In this document: positions 41,761 through 50,701 of the stretch, one piece after another
Layout: the number at the start of each line of letters is the position of its first letter
How positions within the stretch are numbered: the first letter of the stretch is position 1
From: Chitinophaga sp. HK235
Lineage (GTDB): Bacteria > Bacteroidota > Bacteroidia > Chitinophagales > Chitinophagaceae
NCBI RefSeq assembly: GCF_018255755.1
Contig: NZ_CP073766.1
Span: 3,348,001 to 3,412,000 of the forward strand
Direction: 5' to 3'
DNA: 64,000 nucleotides
Made by a program: the position numbers and the translations under genes
Notes under the pieces: model-generated
The model's database searches: none
What the model was told of the DNA's origin: nothing
Seen by the model: only the letters and a program-made list of their open reading frames with translations

Positions 41761-42384
41761 TCAACTATCCAGCTGTTGCTGGAAGTATTCAAAAAACTGT
41801 CCTGCATGGTAACCGTCCATCAGTGCATGATGTACATGCAGCGATACCGGCATGGTGCTGATACCATCTGCATTAGTCATTTTTCCGAAGGAGACTTTAG
41901 GACAACTGTCTTTAAAGGAAAAACTACGCGCATGAGAGAGCGCTGTAAAATTGATCCAGGGGAGCGAAGAACAGTGCACCACATTTTCGCCGGATACTGC
42001 AGGTACCAGGCCCGTGCTGTTTTGCACCTGCTCTGTTATAATACGGGCTTTGGCTTCAAATGTTTCAAAATCCGCATGATATTCAAAATAAGCAAATCCA
42101 AAAGTACCATCGGGTCTGTTAATCGTAGGAGAAGGATCTATTTTATCGTATATCCATACCTGTTCGCCGATAATACGATAACGAAAAGGCTCTATCGCAT
42201 TCATGGCCACCATGGCTTTATGCAGGTAATACAGGAAAAAGGAATATCCTTTTTCTCTGGCAGTAGCGTAGGCTTTGGTACAGTCTACATTAACACATAC
42301 CCCGAAAAACGGCTCCTCGAACTGATTAAAAAAATGAAAATGATCTTTCCGTTTCCAGGTATTAATATCTAATAATTGTTTCAT
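41761..42384 (-). CDS. Chloramphenicol acetyltransferase (type A, CAT fold)
   Basis: A 207-residue trimeric-CAT-type acetyltransferase that would transfer acetyl from acetyl-CoA to the 3-hydroxyl of chloramphenicol. The start LDINTWKRKDHFHFFNQFEEPFFG is characteristic, FSFKDSCPKVSFGK is the family's loop, and the catalytic HHALMDGYH sits at residues 185-193 (HHxxxDG motif). The gene overlaps the HAD-phosphatase stop by 4 bases (ATGA), so they are coupled. Many chromosomal homologues in Bacteroidota have weak or unknown drug activity, so resistance is a prediction. Confidence 0.9.
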   Translation of the reverse strand: MKQLLDINTWKRKDHFHFFNQFEEPFFGVCVNVDCTKAYATAREKGYSFFLYYLHKAMVAMNAIEPFRYRIIGEQVWIYDKIDPSPTINRPDGTFGFAYFEYHADFETFEAKARIITEQVQNSTGLVPAVSGENVVHCSSLPWINFTALSHARSFSFKDSCPKVSFGKMTNADGISTMPVSLHVHHALMDGYHAGQFFEYFQQQLDS

Positions 42385-43073
42385 GACAATAGCTTCGGCA
42401 GAATGTCCGAAATAGTTTGAAAAGAATAGAATTTTTCTTCCTTCACTTCTTCATTCACCACTTCATGAGCCCATACAGTATGATATGGAATATGGATGGC
42501 ATGGGCACCAATAGCCAGTACCGGCATCACATCTGATTTGATGGAGTTGCCGATCATCAGAAAGGCTTCCGGCTGGCAGTCCAGATGACGAAGCAGTTTA
42601 CGGTAATCTTTTTCCTGTTTGTCGCTCATGATTTCTATATGATGGAAATAATGCGCGAGGCCGGATTTGTTGAGTTTTCTTTCCTGGTCCAGCAGATCTC
42701 CTTTGGTAGCCACTACCAGGCGGTATTTGCCTTTCAGGGCTTCCAGCACCTCTTTCACACCATCCAGCAGTTCTATCTCCTTATTAAGCTGTTCCTTTCC
42801 GTATTCCAGCACTTTTTCTATCAGCACCGGATTGGCGGTGTTGTTGGTTACCCGCAGGATGGTTTCAATCATGGCCAGCATAAATCCTTTCACCCCATAA
42901 CCATACAGGGAAAGGTTGTCCATCTCTGTTTTAAACAATTCCTGTGCAACAGTATGGTGGGGTAGATAGTCTTCCAGGAGGCCGCAGAATTTCTGTTCCA
43001 CTTCCCTGAAATAAGGCTCATTCACCCATAATGTATCATCTGCGTCAAATGCAATGATTTGTATACCGGTCAT
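42381..43073 (-). CDS. HAD-superfamily hydrolase (phosphatase)
   Basis: A 230-residue cytosolic phosphatase-type enzyme. Motif I DADDT (nucleophile Asp10, acid Asp12), motif II VATKGD, the conserved Lys of motif III near KEKDYRK, and motif IV GNSIKSD. The helical cap between residues 15 and 95 is of C1 type. The substrate is unknown. It is the first gene of a two-gene unit with the CAT and is divergent from the Crp/Fnr regulator. ATG at 43073 was chosen because the longer frame crosses the regulatory gap. Confidence 0.88.
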   Translation of the reverse strand: MTGIQIIAFDADDTLWVNEPYFREVEQKFCGLLEDYLPHHTVAQELFKTEMDNLSLYGYGVKGFMLAMIETILRVTNNTANPVLIEKVLEYGKEQLNKEIELLDGVKEVLEALKGKYRLVVATKGDLLDQERKLNKSGLAHYFHHIEIMSDKQEKDYRKLLRHLDCQPEAFLMIGNSIKSDVMPVLAIGAHAIHIPYHTVWAHEVVNEEVKEEKFYSFQTISDILPKLLS

Positions 43074-43133
43074 TGTGATCGTAATTAAGTTTCTAAATTT
43101 CCGTAAAATTAATAGCTTCAGCTGCGAAAAAAC

Positions 43134-43147
43134 GGGACATTTGTCCC
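43134..43147. promoter_or_regulatory. Palindrome in the HAD/Crp divergent gap
   Basis: GGGACATTTGTCCC, with 5-bp perfect arms, sits 8 bp before the Crp/Fnr gene's ATG and 60 bp before the HAD start. The place suits autoregulation by the adjacent regulator; nothing else in the sequence supports it. Confidence 0.35.
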
Positions 43148-43155
43148 AACACACT

Positions 43156-43806
43156 ATGATACATACCAATCGCGCTATATTATCATTTATTGAAGACACT
43201 CTTACGGAAGCCGAAAAAAAAGACAGAATCTTTCTGCAGTCTTATCCCGCCGGTACCCGGCTGCTAACGCAGGGACAGCTCAACAAATATGTATTGGTAC
43301 AAAAGACGGGGCTTTCCAAATGTTATATTACGGAAGATAACGGGAAGGATTTTATTATTCAGTTTCTGGGAGAAGGGGAACTGCTGGGAGAACTGGAACT
43401 GATACAGCATTCCAGCAATCTGACGACTATTACCGCGCTCACGCCGGTAACGGCCTGGTGCATTATGACCGATTATTTTACCCACCTCATCAGCCATAGC
43501 ATGGAGCTGAACCAGCTACTGATGAAATCACTGGCAAACCGGCTGGCACAGACTTCAGCGCGGGCTTCGTATCAACAGGTATATCCGGCTGAATATACTA
43601 TGCTTAAATTATTGTCAGTACTCGCCAGGCAACAGACCGCTTTTTCCAAAAAAGACCTGGCCGATTACCTGGGAGTATCTGTACGCAGCTTTAACCGTAC
43701 GCTGAAGCAGCTGCGGGAAAAAAGTATCATCCATCCGGACAGCTTTGACCTATACCTTGACAGGGCTGCTTTTGAGCGGCTGATACAGACATACGGAGAA
43801 CAGTGA
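43156..43806 (+). CDS. Crp/Fnr-family transcriptional regulator
   Basis: A 216-residue regulator with a cyclic-nucleotide-binding-like beta-roll (YPAGTRLLTQGQ, then FLGEGELLGELELI) and a C-terminal winged helix (FSKKDLADYLGVSVRSFNRTLKQLREKSII). The cAMP-contact Arg/Ser of Crp is not evident, and there is no N-terminal Fe-S cysteine set as in Fnr, so the ligand is unknown. It is divergent from the HAD-CAT pair with 82 bp between starts and may regulate it. ATG at 43156 begins the domain. Confidence 0.9.
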   Translation: MIHTNRAILSFIEDTLTEAEKKDRIFLQSYPAGTRLLTQGQLNKYVLVQKTGLSKCYITEDNGKDFIIQFLGEGELLGELELIQHSSNLTTITALTPVTAWCIMTDYFTHLISHSMELNQLLMKSLANRLAQTSARASYQQVYPAEYTMLKLLSVLARQQTAFSKKDLADYLGVSVRSFNRTLKQLREKSIIHPDSFDLYLDRAAFERLIQTYGEQ

Positions 43807-45120
43807 TCAGTAGTTATCCAACAGTTGTTTCAGCGAAGCGGTTATCTCCGGATATTTGGTGGCCACATTATGTTTTTCGCTGATATCCATGCGGAGATTA
43901 TATAACTCCATCACCGGTGTTTTTCCTTTTTCAGTAGTGGCAATGCGGAGTTTCCAGTCGCCTTTGCGCACTGCTTCCAGTTTACCGATAGCGCTCAGAT
44001 AAAAGAGTGGTCTTTCCGGCAGCTGAGTCTGACGCCCGATGATATGCTGCCACACGTTCACTCCTTCTACATTGACCGGCAGTGGCTGTGTGTAGCTGGT
44101 AGCTGCAGCCAGTGTAGGCAGTATATCGTTGATGATAAAAGGCTGGTCGGCCACGGTGCCGGCGGCAATACGGCCAGGAGCCCAGGCAATGAAAGGTTCG
44201 CGGTGCCCACCTTCATAGGTATTGGCTTTGCCACCTCTGAAAGGGCCGGTAGAACCGTGGTCCCAGGGTTTTACAATATCACGTTGCAACATTCTGTCGG
44301 GCATGTCATTCCAGGGGCCGTTGTCACTGGTAAACATCACGATGGTCTGCTGATCCAGTTTCAACTGCCGCAGCAGGGCGATGATTTTGCCGATGCAGGC
44401 ATCCTGTTGCTCTATCACATCTCCGTATAGCCCTCCCCGTGATTTACCTTTCCATTCTGATGGCACGGCCAGCGGCGCATGTGGCATAGGGAAAGGCAGA
44501 TAAAGGAAAAAGGGCTGCTGACTGCGGGAAGCACGTTTGATATAGGCCAGGGCACTATCTGTATACCAGCCCATCAGCTTACTGTAGTCTGGTTTTTCGA
44601 TGACGCGGTTATTATCGTAAAAGACGGCCAGCGTAGTGTCTGTATTCACAAAAGGCGACTGATAATCGTGGCTGTACAACATACCAAAGAAATGATCAAA
44701 GCCATGCGACAGCGGGCGGCTATTGGCTTTGTCGCCCAGGTGCCATTTGCCGATCATCATGGTCTGGTAATGATTGGCTTTAAACATTCTGGCAAGGGTG
44801 AAAATGCTGTCGGACAGTGCATGTGCATCGCCCGGAGCTACCGCATATGGCATGTTCACCTTGTCGGGGTAACGGCCAGTGAGCAGGGAAGCCCTGCTGG
44901 GCGTGCAGGAAGGAGCAGACACCATAAAACCAGTGCTACGAAAGCCTTCCCTGGCGAGGCGGTCCAGCTCAGGTGTGCGGATCTGCGGACTGCCGTAGCA
45001 GCTGGCATCACCATAACCCATATCGTCGGACAGGATAAAGATCACGTTGGGCTTCCGTTGCTGTGCCGACACCTGAAACGCCATCAACACCGGCAGCAGC
45101 CACCATAAAGTCTTTTTCAT
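43807..45120 (-). CDS. Secreted sulfatase (arylsulfatase type)
   Basis: A 437-residue sulfate-ester hydrolase with a signal peptide to residue 19 (VSAQ). Metal-binding DDMGYGD starts at 32-33. The formylglycine motif is Cys72 in CTPSR, followed by LLTGRYP. TSDNGPWND and GKANTYEGGHREPF carry further active-site residues, and GKWHLG is present. As in many Bacteroidota it probably desulfates glycans in the periplasm. Maturation requires an anaerobic or aerobic formylglycine enzyme encoded elsewhere. Its stop directly abuts that of the Crp/Fnr gene (43806/43807). Confidence 0.92.
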   Translation of the reverse strand: MKKTLWWLLPVLMAFQVSAQQRKPNVIFILSDDMGYGDASCYGSPQIRTPELDRLAREGFRSTGFMVSAPSCTPSRASLLTGRYPDKVNMPYAVAPGDAHALSDSIFTLARMFKANHYQTMMIGKWHLGDKANSRPLSHGFDHFFGMLYSHDYQSPFVNTDTTLAVFYDNNRVIEKPDYSKLMGWYTDSALAYIKRASRSQQPFFLYLPFPMPHAPLAVPSEWKGKSRGGLYGDVIEQQDACIGKIIALLRQLKLDQQTIVMFTSDNGPWNDMPDRMLQRDIVKPWDHGSTGPFRGGKANTYEGGHREPFIAWAPGRIAAGTVADQPFIINDILPTLAAATSYTQPLPVNVEGVNVWQHIIGRQTQLPERPLFYLSAIGKLEAVRKGDWKLRIATTEKGKTPVMELYNLRMDISEKHNVATKYPEITASLKQLLDNY

Positions 45121-45180
45121 TGTTGTGTACTGTTTTATATACTGCGAATTACAAAATTTTACGGTAAAAATTTAACGGAT

Positions 45181-47733
45181 TTATGTGTGGAGAAATCGCG
45201 CCAGGTAAGGTGCTGTACGGCTGTTTTTAGCGCTGGCCATTTCCATCGGTGTGCCGGTGGCCACTACTTTACCACCTTCTTCTCCCGCACCAGGACCGAT
45301 ATCTATCACCCAATCACTGGCAGCGACTACACGCATATCATGTTCTACCACGATCACGGTATTACCAGCATTCACCAGCCCTTCCAGCTGTACCACCAGT
45401 TTTTCGATATCTGCGGGATGCAGGCCGGTAGTGGGCTCATCGAGCACATAGAGGGTATCACCACGTCCCATGCGCTGTAACTCAGTGGCCAGTTTAATAC
45501 GTTGTGCTTCGCCACCCGACAGCTGCGTAGCCGGTTGTCCCAGTCGCAGGTAACCCAGCCCTACTTCGCGCAACACACTCAGCGAACGGTGTATCTTAGG
45601 CTCGTCTTCAAAAAAGGCCCAGGCAGCATCTACGGTAAGTTCCAGCACTTCGGCGATATTTTTATCGCGGTAGGTTATTTCCAACGTCTGTGCATTATAA
45701 CGGGCACCATGACAGGTAGGACAAGGTGCATATACACTGGGGAGAAATAACAGTTCTACCATTACAAAACCTTCTCCCTGACAGGTTTCACAGCGACCTT
45801 TCGCTACGTTGAAGGAGAAGCGGCCAGCATCGTATTTGCGGGCGCGGGCTGTTGGGGTATCGGCAAACAGTTTTCTGACATGGTCAAACAATCCCGTATA
45901 GGTGGCCAGGTTGGAGCGGGGCGTACGGCCGATGGGCTGCTGATCTACCTGTACCAGTCGTTTTACCTGTTCCATACCGGTAATGATGCGTCCGCCCAAA
46001 GTGAGCGGGGCGGCCTGTTCCAGCGCCTCTCCTTCTTCCGGTTCGGAGCTGAGGTCCATGCCCAGCTGCGCAGCCACCAGCTCTACCAGTACCTGGCTGA
46101 CGAGGCTCGATTTGCCGGAGCCAGAGATACCGGTGACGGTAGTCATACATCCCAGCGGGAAAGCAGCCGACAGCTGGTGGAGATTATTGCGGGTAACGTC
46201 TTCCAGCTGCAGCCAGCCAGTGGCTTTGCGGGGTTCACGATGTAGGGCTGTTTTTTCTGCAAAAAGAAAACGGCGTGTTTTGGATATCTCAACAGCGGCC
46301 AGTCCATCCGGGGGACCGCTGTAAAGGATACGGCCGCCGTGCTCTCCGGCGTCGGGCCCTACGTCTATGATCCAGTCGGCAGAACGTATCACATCCAGAT
46401 CATGTTCTACCACAAACAGAGAGTTCCCGGATGCTTTGAGTTTTTCCAGTGCTAACAGCAAAGCCTCTGTATCAGCGGGATGCAGGCCGGCAGAAGGTTC
46501 GTCCAGCACATACACTACCCCAAAGAGATTAGACCTAACCTGAGTGGCTAAACGTAAACGTTGCAACTCTCCCGGCGACAAGGTAGGTGTACTGCGTTCG
46601 ATGAGCAGGTAGCCCAGCCCCAGGTCCAGCAATACTTCCAGCCTGCCTACCAGATCGGCCGCTATTCTCTGTGTTACGATTTGCCGCTCCGGATGGGCTT
46701 TTTCTTTTTTGGAGTGAGCGGCCTTACCTTCTGCATAAGGGCGCATCAATGCGGCCAGCCTGGAGAGCGGCAAACGCGCTATCTCCCCAATATCCATACC
46801 GGCGAATGTTACCGACAGGGAGGCCGGTTGCAGGCGTTTTCCCTTACACACCGGGCATTCGGTGCTTTCCATATATTGTGATACCCGCTTCTTCATGGAA
46901 GCGCTTTCTGTATTGGCAAAGGTGTGCAACACATACCGGCGCGCACCGGAGAAGGTGCCCATATAGGAGGGTTCTACCTTTTGTTTGATAGCCCGCTTCA
47001 CCTCTTCATGCGTAAAGCCGGGATATACCGGTGCTACAGGCTGTTCTTCGGTAAACAGTATCCAGTCCCGGTCTTTTTGAGGAAGATCTTTCCAGGGTTT
47101 GTCCACATCATAACCGAGTGTGATGAGGATGTCACGCAGGTTCTGGCCATACCATGCCGTAGGCCATGCGGCGATGGCCCTTTCCCGGATGGTAAGGGTA
47201 TCATCCGGTACCAGGGAACGTTCTGTGACTTCATATACTCTTCCCAGCCCGTGGCATTGCGGACAGGCGCCTGATGGTGTATTGGGGGAGAATGCTTCCG
47301 CTTCCAGGTGGGGCTGCCCTTCCGGGTATTCGCCCGCCCGGGAATATAGCATCCTCAACAGATTAGACAAAGTAGTTACACTGCCTACAGATGAACGGGT
47401 GGTCGGCAGTCCCCGCTGTTGTTGCAGCGCTACTGCCGGTGGCAGTCCGCTGATTTCATCCACTTCCGGCACCGACATCTGGTGAAAAAGCCGCCTTGCA
47501 TAAGGTGATACCGATTCAAGATAACGCCGCTGGGCTTCGGCATAAAGTGTTCCAAATGCCAATGATGACTTACCGGAGCCGGATACCCCCGTGAATACCA
47601 CCAATGCATCGCGTGGGATATCCAGGTCTATGTTTTTGAGGTTATGCTCACGTGCCCCGCGGACACGCATAAAGCCGGCCTTCTCCGGCGATAGTGGTTT
47701 CCCTTTATCTGTTTGCATGCCCTGAGCGCACAA
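45181..47733 (-). CDS. UvrA-like excision ATPase lacking the UvrB-binding domain
   Basis: An 850-residue double-ABC DNA-binding protein related to UvrA. First half: Walker A GVSGSGKSSLAF, EAQRRYLESVSPYARR, then a zinc module CPQCHG and CPVCKGK. Second half: GISGSGKSSLVSQV, CETCQGEGFV and CPTCHGARYN, LSGGEAQRIKLA, VLDEPTTGLHPAD. Standard UvrA is about 940 residues; the missing segment follows the first Walker A region, where VALQQQRGLPTTRSSVGSVT comes early, so the UvrB-interaction domain seems absent. That puts it in the UvrA2/DrrC-like class linked to drug tolerance. Starts at 47733 or 47718 are possible. Confidence 0.87.
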   Translation of the reverse strand: MCAQGMQTDKGKPLSPEKAGFMRVRGAREHNLKNIDLDIPRDALVVFTGVSGSGKSSLAFGTLYAEAQRRYLESVSPYARRLFHQMSVPEVDEISGLPPAVALQQQRGLPTTRSSVGSVTTLSNLLRMLYSRAGEYPEGQPHLEAEAFSPNTPSGACPQCHGLGRVYEVTERSLVPDDTLTIRERAIAAWPTAWYGQNLRDILITLGYDVDKPWKDLPQKDRDWILFTEEQPVAPVYPGFTHEEVKRAIKQKVEPSYMGTFSGARRYVLHTFANTESASMKKRVSQYMESTECPVCKGKRLQPASLSVTFAGMDIGEIARLPLSRLAALMRPYAEGKAAHSKKEKAHPERQIVTQRIAADLVGRLEVLLDLGLGYLLIERSTPTLSPGELQRLRLATQVRSNLFGVVYVLDEPSAGLHPADTEALLLALEKLKASGNSLFVVEHDLDVIRSADWIIDVGPDAGEHGGRILYSGPPDGLAAVEISKTRRFLFAEKTALHREPRKATGWLQLEDVTRNNLHQLSAAFPLGCMTTVTGISGSGKSSLVSQVLVELVAAQLGMDLSSEPEEGEALEQAAPLTLGGRIITGMEQVKRLVQVDQQPIGRTPRSNLATYTGLFDHVRKLFADTPTARARKYDAGRFSFNVAKGRCETCQGEGFVMVELLFLPSVYAPCPTCHGARYNAQTLEITYRDKNIAEVLELTVDAAWAFFEDEPKIHRSLSVLREVGLGYLRLGQPATQLSGGEAQRIKLATELQRMGRGDTLYVLDEPTTGLHPADIEKLVVQLEGLVNAGNTVIVVEHDMRVVAASDWVIDIGPGAGEEGGKVVATGTPMEMASAKNSRTAPYLARFLHT

Positions 47734-48007
47734 AGACTATGCCCGCCGGTTTACACCTGACAAAAATTACACAATAACGTTTTAATTAATATATTAATTC
47801 CGGCGCCGAAGATTCATGCTCAAAATACCAGTTGCATCGGAATTCAAATCGTATAATCCTTATTCATCTCATTTATCCATGGTTTCGTCCCATATTGGAG
47901 AATTGTAAACAGCTGGATAATATCTTCATCATATACACTGTGCAGGGCTCTTCTGGCAATACCAGATTGATACCCATTTTTAAAATCTTAAAAAGGTCCG
48001 GATCCAC

Positions 48008-49351
48008 ATGAAAAGAATATTTATTTTTTTAGTGTGCTTTACAAATCTGCAAAGTGTGGTTGCACAGGATATACAGCAAAGAATTGATACACTGTTGAAA
48101 GCCTATGTGAATTTGAATAAATTCGGTGGCACTGTGTTGGTGGCCCACCATGGAAAAATAATAATAGAAAAAGGGTATGGTGTCAGGGATGCCGAAAATG
48201 GGGCGTTAAATGATAACAATACTGTTTTCCAGATTGGGTCTATTACAAAAGAGTTCACATCAGCTGTTATTTTGAAACTGGTGGAACAGAAAAAAATGTC
48301 CCTGTCCGACAAATTGAATAAATTCTATCCTGGTTTTCCTAACGGAGACAGTATTACCATTGAGCATCTCCTTACACATACAGCAGGTATTCAGGATGCT
48401 ACAAAAAGTATGGGTTCTTTCAGCATAGCCGCGATGCCCACCAGTGAACAGGGAATGCTGGATCAGTTAAAGCGGATGCCCCCGGAGGCTATGCCTGGAA
48501 AAACATTCCGCTATAGTAATTTAGGATATACATTACTCGGTTATATTATCAGGAAAGTTACACACAGACCTTATGAGCAGGTGGTGAGAGAGATGATTTT
48601 TGGTCCGCTGAATATGCAAAATAGTGGTTTTGATTTTGCGGGCTTGAAAAATACCAACAAAGCCAAAGGCTATATGGCGTTGTCCGCACTGGAGCAAAAG
48701 GAAAGCCCTGCAACTGATTCTTCGGAACTGTTTGCCGCAGGTGCCATGTATTCAACCGTGGAAGATCTGTACAAATGGCACCAGGGCTTGCAATCCGGAC
48801 GCATTGTGAGCAAAACAATGTTAAACAGGGCTTATACACCGGTTAAAGAAAAGTATGGATATGGCTGGAGCATTGATTCAGCATATAACAAACTTAGAGT
48901 TGGTCATACCGGAGGAATGCTGGGCTTCAGGGCTAAAATGGTCCGTATTCCGGAAGATGATCTGTTCATCATCCTATTGGGTAATCGTTTTGACGATCCT
49001 TACCTGGAAACCATTTCCCGGTCCATTCTTGCTATCATTTATCAGCAGCCCTATGTTTTGCCCGAACAGCCTGTAAAGTGGAGCGATCACGCATTGAGAG
49101 CCTATGCCGGCATTTATGAATTCTCGCCTGGTAATTGGGTAGATATTATTTTTGTAGATGGACATCTGATAGGTCATTCTCCCAAAAAGACATTAGAGTT
49201 GTACCCCCGCAAACAAGATCTTTTTTATATCATGGAAAGAGAAGGAGAAGAAGCGAATATCGGGTTTGGGAGAGATGAAAAAGGAGAAGTGAAGGAGATA
49301 TATCTTATCAAACTGGATAATAGCAAAGCAGTGGGGAAGAAGATCAGGTAA
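48008..49351 (+). CDS. Secreted serine hydrolase, beta-lactamase class C fold
   Basis: A 447-residue exported protein with a signal peptide to residue 20 (VVAQ). The catalytic triad motifs of the family are intact: SITK at 78-81 (nucleophile Ser78, Lys81), YSN at 169-171, and HTGG in the C-terminal part. Residues from about 350 form a separate C-terminal domain. Members act as peptidases, esterases or beta-lactamases; which applies here cannot be read from the sequence. The gene and its upstream 270 bp look more AT-rich than the neighbours. Confidence 0.88.
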   Translation: MKRIFIFLVCFTNLQSVVAQDIQQRIDTLLKAYVNLNKFGGTVLVAHHGKIIIEKGYGVRDAENGALNDNNTVFQIGSITKEFTSAVILKLVEQKKMSLSDKLNKFYPGFPNGDSITIEHLLTHTAGIQDATKSMGSFSIAAMPTSEQGMLDQLKRMPPEAMPGKTFRYSNLGYTLLGYIIRKVTHRPYEQVVREMIFGPLNMQNSGFDFAGLKNTNKAKGYMALSALEQKESPATDSSELFAAGAMYSTVEDLYKWHQGLQSGRIVSKTMLNRAYTPVKEKYGYGWSIDSAYNKLRVGHTGGMLGFRAKMVRIPEDDLFIILLGNRFDDPYLETISRSILAIIYQQPYVLPEQPVKWSDHALRAYAGIYEFSPGNWVDIIFVDGHLIGHSPKKTLELYPRKQDLFYIMEREGEEANIGFGRDEKGEVKEIYLIKLDNSKAVGKKIR

Positions 49352-49368
49352 AATTTATGTTCTGAAAA

Positions 49369-50556
49369 TTACTGGCTTTTCTGTTCCCATTGATCTGCCG
49401 CCAGTTTTTGCAGTGTTTGTTGCAACAGGATCAGGCTATCGGTTTGCGCGGGTGTTTCCTCGTCGCGGTCATAGATAATTTTTCCGGCAGGATCAATCAG
49501 AAACAGACAAGGCAGGCCCGGTATTGCGTATTCCCGGCTGATATCCGGCTTGTTGAATATTTTGGTCCAGCTGATACCGTACCGGTCCACTGCCTTCAGA
49601 AATGCACTGGAATCTTTATCTGCTGAAATACCAATCACGACAAGATGATCTGCACTATAGCTGCTGTGTATCTTTTTGATTGCCGGCAGTTCTGCCACAC
49701 AGGGCGTACACCACGATGCCCAGAAATTCAGCAGCACATACTTCCCGCGGTAATCTTTCAAGGCAACTTTGTCACCGTAAATATCAAGGGTAGTAAAATC
49801 TTTTGCCATCGCACCTATTCTGATGTCCCTGGCTGCCAGCCATTTCAGGATGGTCGCCCTTTCAGCAGCATCTTCGGCGTTTTCAGGGAAATTAGCCTGC
49901 AGGAAAGCCCGCAGCTGCGATACTGTAGTACCCTGATATCCGTATGGTACCACACTACCCATTATCATCAGTTCTTCTCGAAACAGCCATAAAGCATAAT
50001 AGGTGTTCCTGTGCTGTATTACAAAGGCCAGCTGTTTATCTTCTACCGCCTTCATCTTCTGAAAAAACACCTTACGTTCAGGGCTATTAATATCCATGAT
50101 AGCATTGGAATGCGCTTCCCAGTATGCATTTTTTTCCCGGATAACCGGCGCCATCCACTTTTCATAATCGTTACCTCCCTCCTTACTGATATCTTTCGCA
50201 TTGGTCAAAACCGGATGTTGCCACCCATTATCAAAATGAATGGCAGCGGGTTGCTCTGTTACCCAGAAACGGCCACCAGGCATAGTATCCAATCCTGACT
50301 GCTCATAGAAGATATTAATGGTGGCATAACGGGCATTATAATTCCCTTCCAGCACGATTACTTTATCTTCAGGCCGGGGCTTTACCTTGACAGTTTCAGT
50401 ACCATTATGATAACTAATAATCAGCTGTTTAAAATCTGTACCGGGAGGCACGGTAACGGTTACCCGAAAATGGCGGTCAGTGGTAAAACTCTGTAGACTG
50501 CAAACCAGCAGCATACAGGCAATAGCTCTCAAAAGGGTTGTCATGGCGCTTTTCAT
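49369..50556 (-). CDS. TlpA-like periplasmic thiol-disulfide oxidoreductase
   Basis: A 395-residue exported protein. Signal peptide, then an N-terminal beta-rich domain (about 25-130), a helical linker, and a C-terminal thioredoxin domain of the TlpA/ResA type with NFWASWCTPCVAELP and the cis-Pro region PGLPCLFLID. WCTPC is an active redox motif. Such proteins reduce cytochrome c apoproteins or secreted enzymes in Bacteroidota. ATG at 50556 gives the signal peptide; an earlier frame start at 50649 would add 31 poorly composed residues. Confidence 0.88.
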   Translation of the reverse strand: MKSAMTTLLRAIACMLLVCSLQSFTTDRHFRVTVTVPPGTDFKQLIISYHNGTETVKVKPRPEDKVIVLEGNYNARYATINIFYEQSGLDTMPGGRFWVTEQPAAIHFDNGWQHPVLTNAKDISKEGGNDYEKWMAPVIREKNAYWEAHSNAIMDINSPERKVFFQKMKAVEDKQLAFVIQHRNTYYALWLFREELMIMGSVVPYGYQGTTVSQLRAFLQANFPENAEDAAERATILKWLAARDIRIGAMAKDFTTLDIYGDKVALKDYRGKYVLLNFWASWCTPCVAELPAIKKIHSSYSADHLVVIGISADKDSSAFLKAVDRYGISWTKIFNKPDISREYAIPGLPCLFLIDPAGKIIYDRDEETPAQTDSLILLQQTLQKLAADQWEQKSQ

Positions 50557-50671
50557 TGTCCACCTGAAAATATGATGTAAAAAAATCATACAAACACAAC
50601 GAACTGTTAATTCACATAAGGTTATTAAAAAAGTAACACTTTCGGACAATTACAATTGTTCAAATCTTGTA

Positions 50672-50679
50672 TATCTTTG
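50672..50679 (+). promoter_or_regulatory. -7 element for the lipoprotein hydrolase
   Basis: TATCTTTG matches TAnnTTTG and lies 22 bp before the ATG at 50702. A -33 element is not evident at the best spacing. Confidence 0.45.
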
Positions 50680-50701
50680 TTCCTTCAATCCCCGTCTTCA
50701 T

